Positions 49,532 through 61,739 of a stretch of 64,000 nt of DNA are shown here, in pieces. The number at the start of each line of letters is the position of its first letter. Within the stretch, counting starts at the first letter, position 1. The notes beneath the pieces are model-generated. The model ran no database searches. It was not told where the DNA came from and saw only the letters and a program-made list of their open reading frames with translations. Both the position numbers and the translations under genes were made by a program. Source of the DNA: Thamnaconus septentrionalis (Eukaryota; Chordata; Actinopteri; Tetraodontiformes; Monacanthidae); contig CM020509.1 of the NCBI GenBank assembly GCA_009823395.1, positions 10,028,501 to 10,092,500 on the forward strand, read 5' to 3'.

Positions 49532-52461
49532 TCACCATCGGGGGGCCACAGAAATCGAGGACACTCACCAGGCTGCGGCTGCGGCTGCTCCACTTCCCCG
49601 GTCGCTCTGTTGGACACACCTTCAACAGCTGGCTGTCAGCATCAGGCACCGGGCCGCCGCGGGACCCAGCAGAGGAAGATAGCAGGGGCTGGATGTATCT
49701 GCCGACCCCCCCCCACCCACCTCAAACCCAGCCGGCCTCGGGGGGGGGCCGGCAGCTCCAGGTGCGGCGCAGGAGCAATAAAGGAGCTGGAGGTGGAGAT
49801 GCTGCGGCCGGTCGCAGCCGGTGCTGCCGGTGCGGCAGCGGGCCACCGTGCACACTGCAGCTCGGCTCTCCCCGCTCTGGGACCCATCTCATTCAGCCAA
49901 GATTGCTTCATACAAAAGTTGACAATGCGCCGCTGAAAGCCATTGTTGATATTCAACATTTTTTAAATAGCTGAGCAGAATAGACAACATGGCAGGCTGC
50001 AAAACTTGGCAGGGGAAACTGACCCGGAGCTTCGCCGCCACCGCCACCACCACCACCACCCTCGCAGCACCCCACCCCCACCTTGTTTGAAAGAGTTGCC
50101 ACGCTGGGCCAGAGGAGAGCGGGGATGGTGTTTGTGTGTGTGTGTGTGCGTCGGGAGGGAGCAAGGAAGGGAGGAGAAAAAAATAAAATAAAAAGAGCTT
50201 GTGTGAAAGAGCTCAAAAAAGACAAAACGTCTCGCAATCCCGGGAGAGCGGTGGACAATGCTTTAGCGTGCGGCAGCAGAGGACAATCAGCTCACACGGT
50301 CACGAGTGTATTCGCGTTACAAAGAAGGGACCCCCCCCACAATGAAATCAATTCAATCAGATCTGTTTTTAAAAAAAAAAACAGGATATTCTATTTCCGA
50401 CGTCAATCTCACATTTAACACCCCGGCAGGAGCTGCTAGACAGCAGCGAGGCCCGAGGAGCCGCGACTCCCCTATCTGGCAGCTCAGACGCTGCAAAGCC
50501 GATCGATCGGTCGGCTAATCAGTCGGCCCACAGTGCCGGAAGGATCAGCTGAACAAGCGGCGGAATCTTTCTATTCCCGAGATTCTCTTGGCGGCAGTGT
50601 TCTGTTACTGTCATTGTCCGACGTGACAAGTGTGCAGATTGATCGGGACATTTAAGAAGGCGTAAGGCTTCCGTGTGTCAGAGCGACACAGAGCCGCTCG
50701 TGCCTCCACGCCTATCAAAGCATCTGCTCTGTGTGTGCGTGTGTGTGTGTGCGCACGCTTGCCTGCTGAGCCTGGCCTGAGGCAGTTCTCGGCGTTGTGT
50801 TTCCTGTATCCTTGTGTCTCTTTGGTGGCACAGCGCAGGCAGGACAGCCGGGAGGTGCCTGAAGGCAGCACTGCGTGAGGGCAGACGGTGAAACAATTAC
50901 AGCGACCGCTTCAGTTTGTCGTCACAATATTGTTGCTTTCAACTTAGTTACTTCGTGCTTCTCTGTATTTTTAGGTGAATCGTGGAAATCTGTTTGATTT
51001 TTTCAGCCGATAATAAACTGATGCAATGTGACTGACTTTACATTTTTCTATTTTTAGGAGCTGTCTGATTGCATAAGAAGATGTTTTGCATATGGCTTTC
51101 AATGTTAGATACATGGTTAAATAAAAAATAAGAATAAAATAAATGCAAGAATAAACTTGTTAGTCCTGAAGAAGAAGATTCATCAGAGTAAAAACTGTAA
51201 TTACATGTTCACCATAAAATGTTGTTATTTAAGTTTAATGGGATTTGCTTGCTGAAGTGTTCCACACACTAGTCATCAGTACGTCCAAGCTAAAACTAGA
51301 AATAAAAAGAGCGATATGCCTTTTTTTTCCCTGATAAACACAATCTGCTTAATGCCTTTGACCTCAAAAGCATTTCACCTAAATCTAGTCTCTCTGTTTG
51401 CATTTGCAATTATTAAAATCTGCTAAATTGCAAAACAATGATGAAGAATAATTCTTAATTAATACGTGAAAATCCAAGCATCAATTGACAAAGATAACCC
51501 CGGGTTTAAAACTCCCCTTCCAGTGTAAAAAAAAATAATCCCACAGCTGATCTTAAACTTATAAAACTCCACAAAACTACAACACCAAGGAGGGAACAGG
51601 AGTGAGCAGTGCAGGAGAAGCGACAACGGCTGACTGTTTTTTTTGTTTGCTAAAAAAAAAAAAGTCTGGTGTGCATGCGTGCTTCTGCCCGTGCGCCAGG
51701 TGAACAGGACCGGTCCGGTCCTGTGACACCAGCAGGCCCGGCACTGAACATCTATAATTATATTGATCAGAGAGCCAAATTGCAGGCCGGGGAGAAGGAG
51801 GCCATGCAGGCTGGCTTCATCTTCCTGGTGAGTCCCGGCGCCGAGTGAAGGAGGGAACCTGCGGCGTCCCGACCAGAAACCCCACGTCAGCACCGCCCAT
51901 CACATGCAATTAGCCGCCATCAAAGCTCTAATTTAGCTCTAACATTACACTCCGCTCACCGCCACCCCCCTCCCCGTCCCCTTCCTCCCCTGCCGGTCTG
52001 GATGGCGAAGCCTGGTGGGAAAACGACATTCAATCCACCGTCCGCCCCATTCAGGCCAAATTGGCAAATGACGGCTCTCCACCTCTCGGATTTCGTAGAG
52101 AGTGAAAGGTACCGCCGCCGCCCCGTCTTCCTCCCAGTCTCTGGGAGGGTCGGCCGGATAGCGGTGGCAGTGGCGGTGGCGGTGGAGCACCAAGGAGTGG
52201 ACCAGGCGAGGCGGGTTAACAGCCTCCCTTATGCTCCCCGGCGGTGACGGTGCTGGACGCAGAGGGACACAAAGAACCGGGAGAAGAATGCGTCCTCAGC
52301 GGATCAAATCCACCACCACCACCACCCCACATCCTCCCTCACCCTCCCCCTCCTCAGGGACCGGTGGGAGAGGTTGACCTCACCCCCACCCCACCCACCA
52401 ACCCCAATCAGCCACTTTACCACCCTGAGACCGACCAGTTGCCCTCACCAGGGTCAGAAGA

Positions 52462-52504
52462 AGCAGCAGCAGCAGCAGCGGCAGCAGCAGCGGCAGCAGC
52501 AGCG
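52462..52504. repeat. (AGC)n triplet repeat
   Basis: AGC units with two GGC breaks, followed downstream by (GAA)n at about 52530-52556. Confidence 0.85.
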
Positions 52505-52879
52505 GGCGGGAGTTGCTACGACTTCAGAAAAAAAGAAGAAGAAGAAGAAGAAGAGGGAAGCAGCTTTGACACATAGTAGATCTAGTTGTATGGAGCAAGT
52601 TCTATAGCCTCTGTGAACTGAAATGTTAAAAATAAAAGCGTCAGATCTGTGAGATCTTTGCCCACAAAACAATATTAAGAAAAGAGAAAACATATTTGCA
52701 ATATATTTGCATTTAAGAAGTTGGCTTTTAAAAATAAAATAGAATGCACAAGACTAAAACTGGACTCTGGTCAAAAAAAAAACTACAACGGAAAAAAAAA
52801 AACCCCAACAACGACGACGGTGACGAGTACAAGGGAACACACACAGGACATGTTGTGTTCGGTGCAAACTGGCTGGCCG

Positions 52880-53150
52880 ACTGAGTGGTACTCGTACTGC
52901 TAATTAAGTGCTAATGGAAGGTCCCCCTGCAGAGAATACTAATTAATGCTCCATTCTTCTGCCGACTGAGCGCGTACTCCAGCATGGCCTAATGAGGGGA
53001 GGCAGGTACGTCTTCTCCCAGGCTGGGTTAATAAGCACAACACAGTGGGGTCCAAGCAGGAGAGGGCCATACCGGGGGGGCCGCTTCCTGTTCCCTAATC
53101 TGAACAGACCCCCCTCGGAACACTCACAATGAGCCGCCGAGGTAATGAAA
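52880..53150. promoter_or_regulatory. candidate conserved noncoding block
   Basis: Unique sequence carries CTAATTAAGTGCTAATGG and ACTAATTAATGC near 52898-52947, then mixed GC-rich DNA. No ORF of note is present. It is flanked by A-runs on the left and a (CTT)n run at 53164-53182 on the right. Confidence 0.25.
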
Positions 53151-53644
53151 AGGGTTTTTTTTTTCTTCTTCTTCTTCTTCTTCCCTCCTCTCTTTTTTTT
53201 TGTCCACCAAACTGGGAAAATAGGCCCGGGCTTATCTGCCCGTGTGGACGGCGTCCTCAAAACTCTAATGAAACATTTGCAAGGAGGGAAATAGTTTAAA
53301 AGATACACGCCAGCAAAAACAAGCCGGCCGCTTGGTTTGGGATTTTTTTTTCAAATTTTTGCAAAGAAAAAATCCTGGGAGGGGGAAAAATGTTCCCGAC
53401 CGCATTTCTATATAGTGTTGGCGTAGCCTTGCAGAAGTGAGATTCGGTTTCTAAACTGCGTCTCCTTGTGTATGTGTGTGTCTTCCTACAGAATTGTGCG
53501 GTGAAAAAAAAACTGCTGACGCCCCCCCACCCCAACCACCGAAAAAAAAGAAACGCAGCGCAACTTCTGTTTCATAGAGTTCCCCAACCTCCTGACAATA
53601 CTGCACCTCGGCTGGGGAATAAATAAATACATTACCTGTTTGGA

Positions 53645-53706
53645 CAGAGAGAGAGAGAGAGAGTGAGACAGAGAGGGAGAGAGAGAGAGAGAGAGAGACA
53701 GAGAGG

Positions 53707-53766
<60 letters not shown>

Positions 53767-53767
53767 G

Positions 53768-53852
<85 letters not shown>

Positions 53853-53872
53853 GGGGAGAGAGAGAGGGAGAC

Positions 53873-53905
<33 letters not shown>

Positions 53906-53906
53906 G

Positions 53907-53944
<38 letters not shown>

Positions 53945-53967
53945 AGAGAGAGAGAGGAGAGAGGAGG
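53645..53967. repeat. (GA)n array, about 320 bp
   Basis: This is the longest microsatellite of the window, an almost pure purine strand with GGGA and ACAGA interruptions repeating at intervals. The GACAGAGAG and GGGAGAGAG blocks suggest higher-order duplication inside the array. Long serine/leucine or arginine/glutamate frames here are artefacts. Confidence 0.95.
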
Positions 53968-54199
53968 CAGGAATCAGATTCAAGTGCTCCAGAGTTGAAT
54001 TGGCTGTGCAAGTATGTGGCCGTGCGCGTGCACGTAGCATGCGCATATACACAGATTGGGGGGGCGGGCATTGGAATTACCTGAGTGAGATAATGGCGGC
54101 GCGTTAGATTAACTTCGGGGGCCCTTAAATGCAACACATTTAGGCAATCTTGTCGTTCTCCCCCTCTACTCCTCCTCCACCCCCCAAAAAAAACATGTC

Positions 54200-54430
54200 A
54201 GTGTGTGAAAGGCCTCCCTCTCGCTATCAGGAGCCTCCGGTCCCCGCCGCACTGATGCAGCTTGGCAAGTCGCTGCCGTCGACTGTCAAAAACGCGGCGC
54301 CAGATCTAGTTATAAAATAATTGAATTTTCATATCAGAGGGGACCAGAGTCCCGGCAGACAATAGGAGTGCTGAGTCCTCTCTGATATTGGCTCAGGCCC
54401 TTTGCCACGCGCATGAAATCAGTATGTTAA
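54200..54430. promoter_or_regulatory. candidate conserved noncoding block
   Basis: This is unique, non-repetitive sequence between two simple-repeat fields. It includes TTATAAAATAATTGAATTTTC near 54311 and GACAATAGGAG (SOX-like) near 54359. No ORF and no transposon end can be seen. Regulatory function is a guess from complexity and motif content. Confidence 0.25.
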
Positions 54431-55038
54431 TGTTTCCGTGGGGCGGCGGCAACGGTGGCGGCGGCAGGGGGGGCTGTTTTTTTTTTCTCTTCTTTTTTTA
54501 AGGGGCACTTGTGCTCTCGCAGTGTACGACCGATGCATTTTCAGAAAAAAAAAAAAATTGCAACTATTGATAAGTCGGCAGCCGGCAACCCCCCCCCCTC
54601 CTCGACCCCTCCTCCCACCCAACGTGCCCACGCAGCCCCCTCACACACTCCCGCCTCCATCCGCAACCTCGAAGAGGCTCGAGACGTTCTCGCGCCCCCA
54701 CCCCCACCCACCCATTCACCCCTCCTGCCACCCCTCGCCATTATTAAAATTGTAATTTATTTTTTTTTCTCCCTAAATCAGAATGACAGCTTGCTTTCTT
54801 TTCTCTGCAAGCAGGCGGTGAATCACCGAGCTTTAATTACTTTCGTAACTTCGCTGACCCTGTGAGCGCGCTGCTCCGCCAGGAGGAAAATGGGACCTCC
54901 AACAAAGGGCCCTCCAGCAGCAGCAGCCGCAGCCGCCTTCAGTTCATTCCAAATGCGAAAATTTATCAAACTGGGGGATTTTTTTTTTTTATAAGATTTT
55001 GTTAACATTTCACCTCCTATCTGCTTCACACTTCCCCC

Positions 55039-55039
<1 letters not shown>

Positions 55040-55111
<72 letters not shown>
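55040..55111. repeat. (CA)n microsatellite
   Basis: About 36 pure CA units. Confidence 0.95.
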
Positions 55112-55113
<2 letters not shown>

Positions 55114-55529
55114 TCTTACAACAATCTCCAGGCCTGAACTGAAGGAGCCTCATTCCGACTCCTCCTCGTTCCTTCTCGCACTTTTACTTCCTCGCTTGCG
55201 TTTCTGTTGAATCAACAAGGTCTCCCCAAGGGTCAAAACAGCCAAAGGTCTCGCCGCCACCCCTGCGGACGGCATAAGGTCCCGAGGCCACAGGTCAGCA
55301 GAGTCGGACGCTACTTTTGATCACGTGGTGCACACACACACACACCAGGGTCAACCCAGCAGCCACAGGTCGGCATGTAGACCCAGTCTCCTCCCGTGTT
55401 TACCAGGCTGTTGCGGACCGTCAGTCCGACAGCGTCGACGCCCTCCGCCGCTTTGTCGCTGCAAAGTTCAGGCATGTTTCCCGCTCCACCGACAGATCCC
55501 TTATTTGCTAATTCCCCCCGTCGCCTGAT

Positions 55530-55810
55530 TTGTTTAAGAAGCTAATATGTTGTAATCCCCCGCTATCGCTCTCACCTTCTCAGTGGCGCCGCTGCATTCC
55601 GGGCGGCGCTGCCTGCGTGAACCCCGGAGGTGTGTCGGCAACGGTTGGTCTTTTGCTGACTGCCTGATAATTGAATGAGCGATTATCCCTCCCATTAATA
55701 GACAATGATACAGAAAGCACTGCCATATGTACGGAATATTAATGAGAGGCTGCAGCGGCCTAGATAAGAGCGGCGCCACACAGTTGCTGTAATAGGGGTT
55801 AAAACAATTT
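55530..55810. promoter_or_regulatory. candidate conserved noncoding block
   Basis: A unique stretch contains GATAATTGAATGAGCGATTA, CCATTAATAGACAATGAT (a homeodomain core beside a SOX core, about 55692-55709) and GAATATTAATGAGAGG. It ends at a C run and a (CA)n repeat near 55812-55858. The dense pairing of TAAT and ACAAT words fits a neural enhancer. There is no coding signal. Confidence 0.3.
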
Positions 55811-56809
55811 GCCCCCCCCCCGACAAAACACACAAACACACACACACACACACACACCATTGCAATGCTAATCCTCCAGCTACTCAGCTGTTAGCAACCA
55901 ACCAGCACCCCTCCTCCCCACCCAGCCTGGACTTGCGCTTAGCCTTGACCTCACCTCTGACAAGGCCAAGGCGCCATTGTGCAAAAGCAAAGGAAAGGTT
56001 GTGCATGTCAAGAAAAATGACAGGCCAGTGACGGGAGGAACCAGACCAAGTTATGAGGAAAAAAAGGTCTGAGAGATAAAAGAAAGAAAAACTTTTGGAC
56101 AAAAATATAAACAACTATTTCTGCAATTTTCTGCATTTACGGCTCTATTTTTTAATCCGACCTTGCATTTGGATTCCATCTCCAAATTCTCACTCATTCA
56201 ACTTCCCTTTGAATTTAATCATAGAAATTTAAGTGATCCACCAAAAAGTCAGGGTTCTGTCTGGCTTAAGAGTTGGGATGTACAGGGGCAAGGGCTGACT
56301 TGCTTCTATGCTTCTAAGAAAAATAAATAAATAAATAAAAAAGACAGCGGAGTAAGAGAAGAAGCTAATATGACTAGCTGCCAATAGCAGCAGGCAGTTT
56401 AATCGCAGCAGGTTTGGAAACTCAAGGCATTTTCAGTGTGCAGAATTTTTAAATATTAGCTACCGCCGAGGCTAAATGCTACTGTCGGTGCCGTGTGGTT
56501 AATGTTGCATTGAATAAGTTTAAATGTACTGCATGAATGTGACATATTGATAATTTGTGTAATCATCTGACAGGTTTCACCTCCACTTCAAAAAGCTTTT
56601 CAATGGACCTTTTACCTGACGGCTACAGGATTTGAGGAATTGTTACATTCGAAACACCAGTTAATATTTATCTTTCTACCATTACATATTATTTTTTCCT
56701 CCTGATATCCAGACTGAGGAGGCAGAAGCTGTCAATGTCACAAGCACCCATCACCTCCACTAGATTTCAAACAAGGCTGCACAGAGTCGGAGAGCTGATA
56801 AAAGTTGGG

Positions 56810-57560
56810 GCACGCTTCTATATGAAGCGACAAGCCAATCAATACCTAACATCTATTAGCATTGGAAAGCAATATTTCCCCTTTTTGCCCTGCAATAATT
56901 GCGCTTAATGCTGCGAAGTACCTTATCATAGGTCCGACGGCGAGAGAAAGGCCAGTTACCATGACGACGGTAAAAGCCATTGGTTTCCTTTTCAGCAGAA
57001 TAATGAACTTCTCTCCTCGGTGTGTCACTCCTCCACTCCACTCTCAGCCTCTTCGATTAAATTGAAGTCCGCGCGTCCTTGAGATCCCTCGCCTCTGCCT
57101 TATAATTTGCCAAACAAGAGAAAAACAGAGGGGAAAAGATGTTCAAGGCTCAGCAAATGCATCAATTTAGGCCAGAGGCGTAGGTGTCTCGCACGATCAA
57201 TACCCGGCGTGCGCTTTTTCTTCTTAGTGCAGGGATATTAGCTTTTAATTAAAAGTGAATGCGTGCAGTTTGGTTCGATTTTCCTATGAGGGATCGGTTT
57301 AAAATGGATGAATCCCAAATGACTGCGAGATGATAACTCTCATTAGATTTATGAAAGGGTTTTATTCAAATCCATAAATTCTTTTTGTTAAATATTTAGA
57401 ACTCTGCTGAAATCCTGGATGCCATATTCAAAATTTAGCAACAGCAGGTTGAGACTTTAAAGCGTACAGAGAGCTCGCCTCAAGTGCATTGATGTCATTA
57501 TTAGAGGACCAAGCAGAGCTTCCCAGCCTTATTTACTAATGATGGAGGAATGGAACTGAG
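56810..57560. promoter_or_regulatory. candidate conserved noncoding block
   Basis: This is about 0.75 kb of unique DNA with AT-rich homeodomain words and a perfect 14-bp palindrome, CTTTTAATTAAAAG, at 57242-57255. Reading frames are short. The block is free of microsatellites and is followed directly by plainer DNA and the (GT)n run at 57.8 kb. It may hold two separate elements (56820-57050 and 57170-57550). Confidence 0.3.
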
Positions 57561-57779
57561 GAGATCTCTAAGTAGTCTGAGAGGCGCTTCCATGGTCAGG
57601 TATTTTTTTTGTTCTGTGTTTCTCTGTCAATGAAGGAAGGACAAACCTTTTGTCCCCCAACACAAGACATGTTCACAACATGATCATTGATTGTGCAACC
57701 ACAGTGTCATTGAGCACAGAAATCTCGAGGACACAACACTGTCTTTATTCTTGTTTTTTTTTCTGCTAAAAGGTTTAAA

Positions 57780-57781
<2 letters not shown>

Positions 57782-57877
<96 letters not shown>
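57782..57877. repeat. (GT)n microsatellite
   Basis: About 48 uninterrupted GT units, the purest dinucleotide run of the window. Confidence 0.95.
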
Positions 57878-57878
<1 letters not shown>

Positions 57879-60866
57879 AGAGGAGAGAGCTTTCCAGAAC
57901 ACAGGGTGGATAAACACAGGCTGTCTGAGCTGTGATCTAAGTCTTTTATTCATTGAATTTGATGATGTTTTAGAGGTTTAAATGACACTTGGATAAATAA
58001 AGCACACTGATTTGTCTGGTCACTCAATTTAAGGTCATAGTTTCCCCTTCAGACTAAAAGGCCATAAACAGCAGTATTTCATAAACTTCAATTTCCTAAC
58101 AACCAATGAATTCTGCCTGTTCTAAAGCTTAAATTAATGGTGACGTTTTTAAGTCAATAACATGGCAATTTAGAAAGGAAATGAAGAAGCTGCAACCTTT
58201 TAATGTATCTGAACAGCATAAACAGAGCGCCTCAATTTAAGTCTCTTCGAATGACGTTTCCTGTTAGCTAGTTTCACTACGATAAAATGTGTCCATAAGG
58301 TAGTCGATTGTAAACAATGCTTAAGTAATATCCATTCTAGTTAAAAACAGGAGAAGAATAAAGTCCTTGCATTATTTCACATCCGGCTAACATGTCTGTA
58401 AGCTAACATGGGCTTTGTAAAACGTGGAAGGCCACTTTTTAATCCACAATGGTGATATATTACCATGCAGTCGGTGATGCCGTTTATTAGTGAGGGCAGC
58501 GGGTTGTTGTGCTAACCTGAACATCTTACCTGGTACAAGTCGACACGCGTCTTCTTATTTGCCTGTAAGCCAAACGTCGAGGGCCGAACTATGGACAGTG
58601 AAACGTTTTTGCAGGGACCTTAAATGTGGTTTATGTCAACTGTAGGTGACTCTTTTTCTTGCATGAGGGCGCCTTCCTGAAAGGCAGCGGAGAGGCCTCC
58701 ACTTCTTAGCTTCTCCTCCGGCCTGCTGCTGGGCAGTGGGCATGCTTTATGACATATTTCCACCACCTGGTGGAGCTCAAGAGCTACCCTCACAGCGTAA
58801 CATGAAGCCCAATCACCACAGAGTGGAAGTAAAACTGGCAGGGGTCAGTCGGTGCATACTGTTCGTGCAAGTATTTTTACTGGAAGTCAGCTTAATGAAG
58901 GGTGCTATAATGTGCTATGAGAATTTATTAGACAGGCCTGAGATCTGTTGCTGTTTCCATATTTAGGGGGAAAAAGGTGAACTAACAACAAATATATTCT
59001 GTATTTTAATGTGTTTACTTTGTGTAACTTACCTAAATTTACTAATTAGCTTACTGTTTTTGTTTTTTGACTTCTTTACTTTTACTTAAAAAAAACAAAA
59101 CATTTTGATCTCAGTCATGATTGGGTCCTCTCAATTGAAACAAAATCCCTTGATCCCATGATTCAATTTATTAAGACAGATGAAAAATGAAGTGTGACTT
59201 ATTGACATACACCATCAAAGGAACACAAGTTTTGTTTTTGTTTTGTTTTTACAAATGTCCTGCTTTATTTACAGATCCATGTTTTTTTCTTAATCAGAAA
59301 TTAAAGTGATGTATTTAAAAAATTAAACTGAAATAAAAAAAATGGTCAGTCAGTGCACACATTAAGGAGATAAAGCAAAAAAGTGGGATTTTATAAAATA
59401 TGATAAATTGGAGGATAAAGTTTTCCTTTATGGCACATCCTGTGTAACTTGAAACCAAATGCATTTTAGGCAACATATTGACACACTTACTTACACATAA
59501 GTAATAAAATCCTCTGTACAGTACATCCTCCATGAGTTGATGTATGATGATCACTGTCAACTATAGTTTCTGTCACACACAACAGAGGGTGCTCTTGTCT
59601 AACATCAGGCTGTTGGCTGTGACCTTCAGAAATGCTTTGCAGAGAAGACTTCTCAATTAGGAGAGGATATGGAAAAAAAAACTTTAAAAACACATTGTTG
59701 TTTAAAGCCACATACAAAAAAAACTGCTCATCAATATGAGAACACAGAGAGAGCTGCAACATTACTGGACTGGACTACACACTTAAACAAAAAAAAAAAA
59801 AATAATGACAGGGCTCTGAAGAGTGGAGTCAAACTTTCCCTCTGTCACATTCACATCCTGCAAAAGCTATCACAGGGCTCGGGTTACAGAGTGAGATACG
59901 CTTCAGACCGGCTCCCAAAGGTGTGAGGCTGGAGGAAAATCCCGGATCCTCCTGATGAGGCGTGAGTAGTTCAGCCAAGACGCGTCCGTCCCTCTGCACG
60001 ACAGCAAAGAACAGCTGGGAAAAAGCAGTTAGACAGACAGCAGCCGGCAGGAGTCTGTTGTTTTCCTGCAGTTCCGCGCACAGATACTGTTGATAAAACA
60101 CGAAAGGGGGGGGGCGAGGTGAATTCCTCATTCTGTCAATGCCATATGATGTTTGTGCGCAGGCCTGAACTTTCAGATGAAGATTGCAATCATCACTATT
60201 ACATAACGATTTCTCTCAGGGACTTGAACTATCTGAGCAAAAGAAGTGTGGCAAGGGTATATTCATTAAAGTCTGGATGTTGTTTTTTGTCGCTATTAAA
60301 CAGGGGGAAATCCAAGTGTTCCCACATGTCTGATTTAAAAACTGCTGGCAGATAGACACAAACACAAACTCTGTGACTCGGTTATCCTTAGTCACGCGCA
60401 GCATCAGCACAACTATCTGTACAACTATAGCGAGTGGAACCAAGAGGGCGGCAGGCACTTCGCTCCAAGATCTCTAATGGGTGCGAGACAAAATTCCATG
60501 TTACGTGCCTCACATCCAAAATGACATGGAGACACAAAACTGTCAATATCTGAATGTTCATTGTGTTTTCATAAGATATATATTATTATTAGGGTTTCAA
60601 TGGTAGCTTTCATTCTTCCTTAGAATTGGGTGAAGGGAAGTGATATAAAGAAGTCACACAACAGCACCCAAGGGACCTTCTGAGGAAAACGAAAGCTACT
60701 GTCGAAACATGTCAAGGTACAATCATAACATCTTAAAAAAAAGCCATGCGTCTGTAAAACTGTCAATGCCGGCATCAGATCCCCACTACCTGAATCATCT
60801 AAAAATAAAGGTATGGCATGAAACAATATTAATACTGTCAATAATAGACAGAGTTTATCTCTATAT
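57878..60866. other. intergenic, no gene seen
   Basis: This is plain AT-rich unique DNA. CCACCTGGTGG at 58763-58773 is an 11-bp palindrome. Open frames are below 105 codons and without family marks. It separates the regulatory-looking field from the p2ry4-like gene and its satellite. Confidence 0.5.
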
Positions 60867-61380
60867 GCCATGCAAGTCTATGGGGTCAAAAGTCAATTTT
60901 GTCCTAGAGACATGGGGCCACTTGCAGGTTCATCAGGACCCCTCAAGACACAGCCATGTCAAATTTGGGGCTTCTAGACAATGAGGAAGCCCGAAACCCT
61001 AACCCTAATTCCAGCAGTAACCCTAACCCTAACCCTAATTCCAGCCTTATCGCTAACCCTAATGCCATGCAAGTCTATGGGGTCAAAAGTCAACTTTGTC
61101 CTAGAGACATGGGACCACTTGCAGGTTCATTGGGATCCCTCAAGACACAGCCACGTCAAATTTGGGGCTTCTAGCCCATGAGGAACCCCGAAACCCTAAC
61201 CCTAATTCAAGCAGTAACCCTAACCCTAACCCTAATTCCAGCCTTATCGCTAACCCTAATGCCATGCAAGTCTATGGGGTCAAAAGTCAACTTTGTCCTA
61301 GAGACATGGGGCCACTTGCAGGTTCATTGGGATCCCTCAAGACACAGCCACGTCAAATTTGACATGGCTTCTAGCCCCAA
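60867..61380. repeat. 197-bp tandem repeat containing telomere-like CCCTAA units
   Basis: Copies begin at 60867, 61064 and 61261 with the word GCCATGCAAGTCTATGGGG, an exact 197-bp period. Each of the two full copies ends in CCCTAA-type units broken by TTCCAGCAG and TTCCAGCC (60994-61063 and 61191-61260). The third copy is cut after about 100 bp and runs into an inverted TTTGACATGGC stretch. Copies differ at only a few bases, so the array is young or homogenised. It lies about 0.4 kb past the p2ry4-like stop codon. Confidence 0.85.
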
Positions 61381-61454
61381 ATTTGGGGGGGGGGCATGAA
61401 AAATTTTCTTCCTCCAAGGTGGGGCATGACAGAGAAAGTTTGAGAGCCACTGCT
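61381..61454 (-). mobile_element. hAT-like terminus next to the 197-bp array
   Basis: Read on the minus strand this begins CAGTGGCTCTCAAACTTTC and continues TGTCATGCCCC, then a C run. CAGTGGTTCTCAAAC-like ends are typical of hAT (Charlie-like) elements of vertebrates. No matching left end is seen, so the element is truncated, or the tandem array is its expanded interior. Confidence 0.5.
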
Positions 61455-61611
61455 CTATACACTCTATACACTCTATATGACTATATAAACAGAGGACAGG
61501 GCACCTTGTGTAAACCTTCATATCAGATTCAGGGCAAATTCAAAGAATCATATAAAATATTCTTCTCTCCTGTGCAAAGACATACTCGAAGATGTTGATG
61601 CCTTTTATATT

Positions 61612-61638
61612 GCAACCAGTGCAACCAGTGCAACCAGT
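61612..61638. repeat. three exact 9-bp direct repeats
   Basis: GCAACCAGT is repeated three times, about 100 bp past the p2ry4-like stop codon. Confidence 0.8.
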
Positions 61639-61739
61639 GCAAAAGACAACTGGGTTAGCACTTGCTCCAATAAAAAACAATTCCACTGAACACTTTACAG
61701 TCACATGGCTCAAATGTCCCTGTGGTGCCGTGGAAGACC

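Larger units (their letters stand above)
48151..52879. other. intergenic, no gene seen
   Basis: This field is dominated by CA, CTC and GGC-rich low-complexity DNA, with a G/C-rich patch at 49540-49900 that opens frames up to 193 codons. These frames are proline-, glycine- and arginine-rich in several phases at once, as expected of composition. No RNA gene was recognised. Confidence 0.45.

Noticed and set aside
49393..49974. 193-codon plus-strand frame
   Set aside because: Proline/arginine/glycine-rich because of CTC and GGC low complexity. Other phases and the opposite strand are equally open.
53451..54137. Long serine/leucine-rich frame
   Set aside because: It is made by the (GA)n/(CT)n array; both strands and several phases are open at once.
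60994..61260. True chromosome end or assembly join at telomeric repeats
   Set aside because: The CCCTAA units are few, broken and embedded in a precise 197-bp repeat with normal unique DNA on both sides.
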